From contig UQXE01000063.1 of NCBI GenBank assembly GCA_900544965.1, positions 1 to 6,527 of the forward strand: a DNA stretch of 6,527 nucleotides, given 5' to 3'. Numbering within the stretch: position 1 is the stretch's first letter; every line of letters begins with the position of its first letter. Both the position numbers and the translations under genes were made by a program. This DNA is from an uncultured Eubacteriales bacterium. GTDB taxonomy: Bacteria > Bacillota > Clostridia > Christensenellales > CAG-138. Under the pieces are notes generated by a model. It was not told the DNA's origin. It saw nothing but the letters and a program-made list of their open reading frames with translations, and made no database searches. Positions 6,091-6,527 of the stretch are shown here, one piece after another.

Positions 6091-6215
6091 GGCTTAAACA
6101 ACTTTTAATATAAATAGTTCGGAATATTGGATGCCCGTGATCTATCGTTCGCGGTAAAATAAGATACCGTTCCATATAATTTGCCCTTGTGAGTTCCCGT
6201 GCGGCAATACCCCGA

Positions 6216-6247
6216 CAAAGGGGACTTTTTGTAAAAAGTCCCCTTTG
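6216..6247. repeat. Perfect 15-bp inverted repeat
   Basis: CAAAGGGGACTTTTT (6216-6230) and its exact reverse complement (6233-6247) are separated by only two bases. A transcript of either strand would form a long hairpin with a GC-rich base and an A/U-rich top. No T run follows outside the stem on either strand, so it is not a standard intrinsic terminator. It looks more like a dispersed extragenic palindrome or an element end. Confidence 0.85.
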
Positions 6248-6374
6248 GAATCCCGAAAAACAATGCTTTTAATCATGTATCGCTTCGCTGAGCTTTGATG
6301 GATTGTAAAATTGGGGGGATACTCCTAAGTTTATATTATTCCCTGTGCATTTTTTGGAGTTCTTAGAACCTTTT

Positions 6375-6417
6375 ATCGCCATAGGCGATTCGCTAAGCGC
6401 TTAACAGCGCTTAGCGA
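6375..6417. repeat. Two abutting hairpins
   Basis: ATCGCC-ATA-GGCGAT (6375-6389) is directly followed, with no base between, by TCGCTAAGCGCT-TAAC-AGCGCTTAGCGA (6390-6417). The stems are perfect, 6 and 12 bp. No T run follows either. The arrangement suggests a structured RNA or an extragenic palindrome pair; no encoded gene explains it. Confidence 0.8.
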
Positions 6418-6429
6418 GACTAACCCGCA

Positions 6430-6472
6430 AAATCCAGCCTTCGGTTGCGAGCAACTGTCAGGCTGGCTTTTA
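6430..6472 (-). terminator. Terminator-like hairpin, possibly bidirectional
   Basis: The stem CCAGCCT (6434-6440) / AGGCTGG (6460-6466) encloses a smaller stem GTTG/CAAC. Four A precede it and CTTTTA follows on the plus strand; the minus-strand version ends in ATTTTGC. It could end transcription from either side. On the minus strand it would close a gene lying beyond the right edge, keeping it apart from the spoIVFA operon. Confidence 0.5.
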
Positions 6473-6482
6473 CTCCCAAGGT

Positions 6483-6518
6483 ATCAAAAGATCGGCGTAC
6501 ACGCCGCCGGCTTTTGAT
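6483..6518. repeat. Large imperfect hairpin at the right edge
   Basis: Outer arms ATCAAAAG (6483-6490) and CTTTTGAT (6511-6518) pair over 8 bp and enclose CGGCG-TACA-CGCCG (6493-6506), with small internal asymmetric bulges. It carries A and T tracts like a bidirectional terminator. With the palindromes to its left it completes about 300 bases of inverted repeats. Confidence 0.65.
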
Positions 6519-6527
6519 GGATTATAC

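Larger units (their letters stand above)
6294..6527. repeat. Repeated TTTGATGGATT motif (two copies)
   Basis: TTTGATGGATT is found at 6294-6304 and 6513-6523. On the minus strand the similarity extends to TAYAATCCATCAAA followed by GC-rich sequence. In both copies the same phase reads YNPSK and then runs to a stop codon (6269-6271 and 6470-6472). The whole stretch 6130-6527 has no convincing gene; the best frame is a 44-codon minus-strand one (6142-6276) without a ribosome binding site. Confidence 0.5.

Noticed and set aside
6359..6369. GTTCTTAGAAC as a LexA-type operator
   Set aside because: The half-sites are in the reverse order and spacing to the Firmicute SOS box, and no SOS gene is adjacent.
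6130..6527. A CRISPR array or riboswitch in the structured right-hand region
   Set aside because: There are no regularly spaced identical repeats, and I could match the hairpins to no known riboswitch core.

Overview
The window reads as a low-to-mid GC Firmicute of the class Clostridia, probably an endospore former. The evidence is a SpoIVFA/SpoIVFB-like sporulation protease pair followed by the radical SAM (TIGR03960) - DUF2344 - RNase G trio, an order I know from clostridial chromosomes, with strong GGAGG-type ribosome binding sites. The species cannot be named from the sequence.

Left end (1-450): the C-terminal half of a tyrosine recombinase reads rightward, has no normal N-terminal part, and is probably frameshifted near its end. 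It stops just beyond the 3' end of a tRNA-Pro gene, where integrative elements commonly insert, so it looks like the scar of a lost element. The first 68 bases look as if they belong to a different gene on the minus strand. Next come a leftward tRNA pair (Thr-CGT, then Pro-CGG, both with encoded CCA), its promoter (627-655) and its terminator (412-446).

Centre (697-6029): five minus-strand genes in one tightly packed block, in transcription order spoIVFA-like, spoIVFB-like M50 protease, TIGR03960 radical SAM protein, DUF2344 protein and a short RNase G. Four of the five are joined in overlapping pairs or chains (4 nt, 23 nt, 1 nt). The one gap (M50 to radical SAM) holds a good housekeeping promoter, a hairpin and a probable TTG start. 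The block may therefore be two transcription units: a sporulation pair behind a possible sigma-E promoter, and an RNA-related trio with its own promoter. The proteases are expected to act in the mother-cell outer forespore membrane. The trio is cytoplasmic; its shared job is unknown but plausibly concerns RNA.

Right end (6030-6527): about 500 bases without a convincing gene. It holds a near-perfect 20-nt palindrome in the spoIVFA promoter zone, a perfect 15-bp inverted repeat, two abutting hairpins, a terminator-like hairpin, a large edge hairpin and a repeated 17-nt motif. It looks like a repeat-derived intergenic region.

The most interesting points are an RNase G that ends before the zinc-link cysteines, a second CX3CX2C motif at the C-terminus of the radical SAM protein, the promoter/hairpin/TTG arrangement ahead of the trio, and the unexplained structured region on the right.
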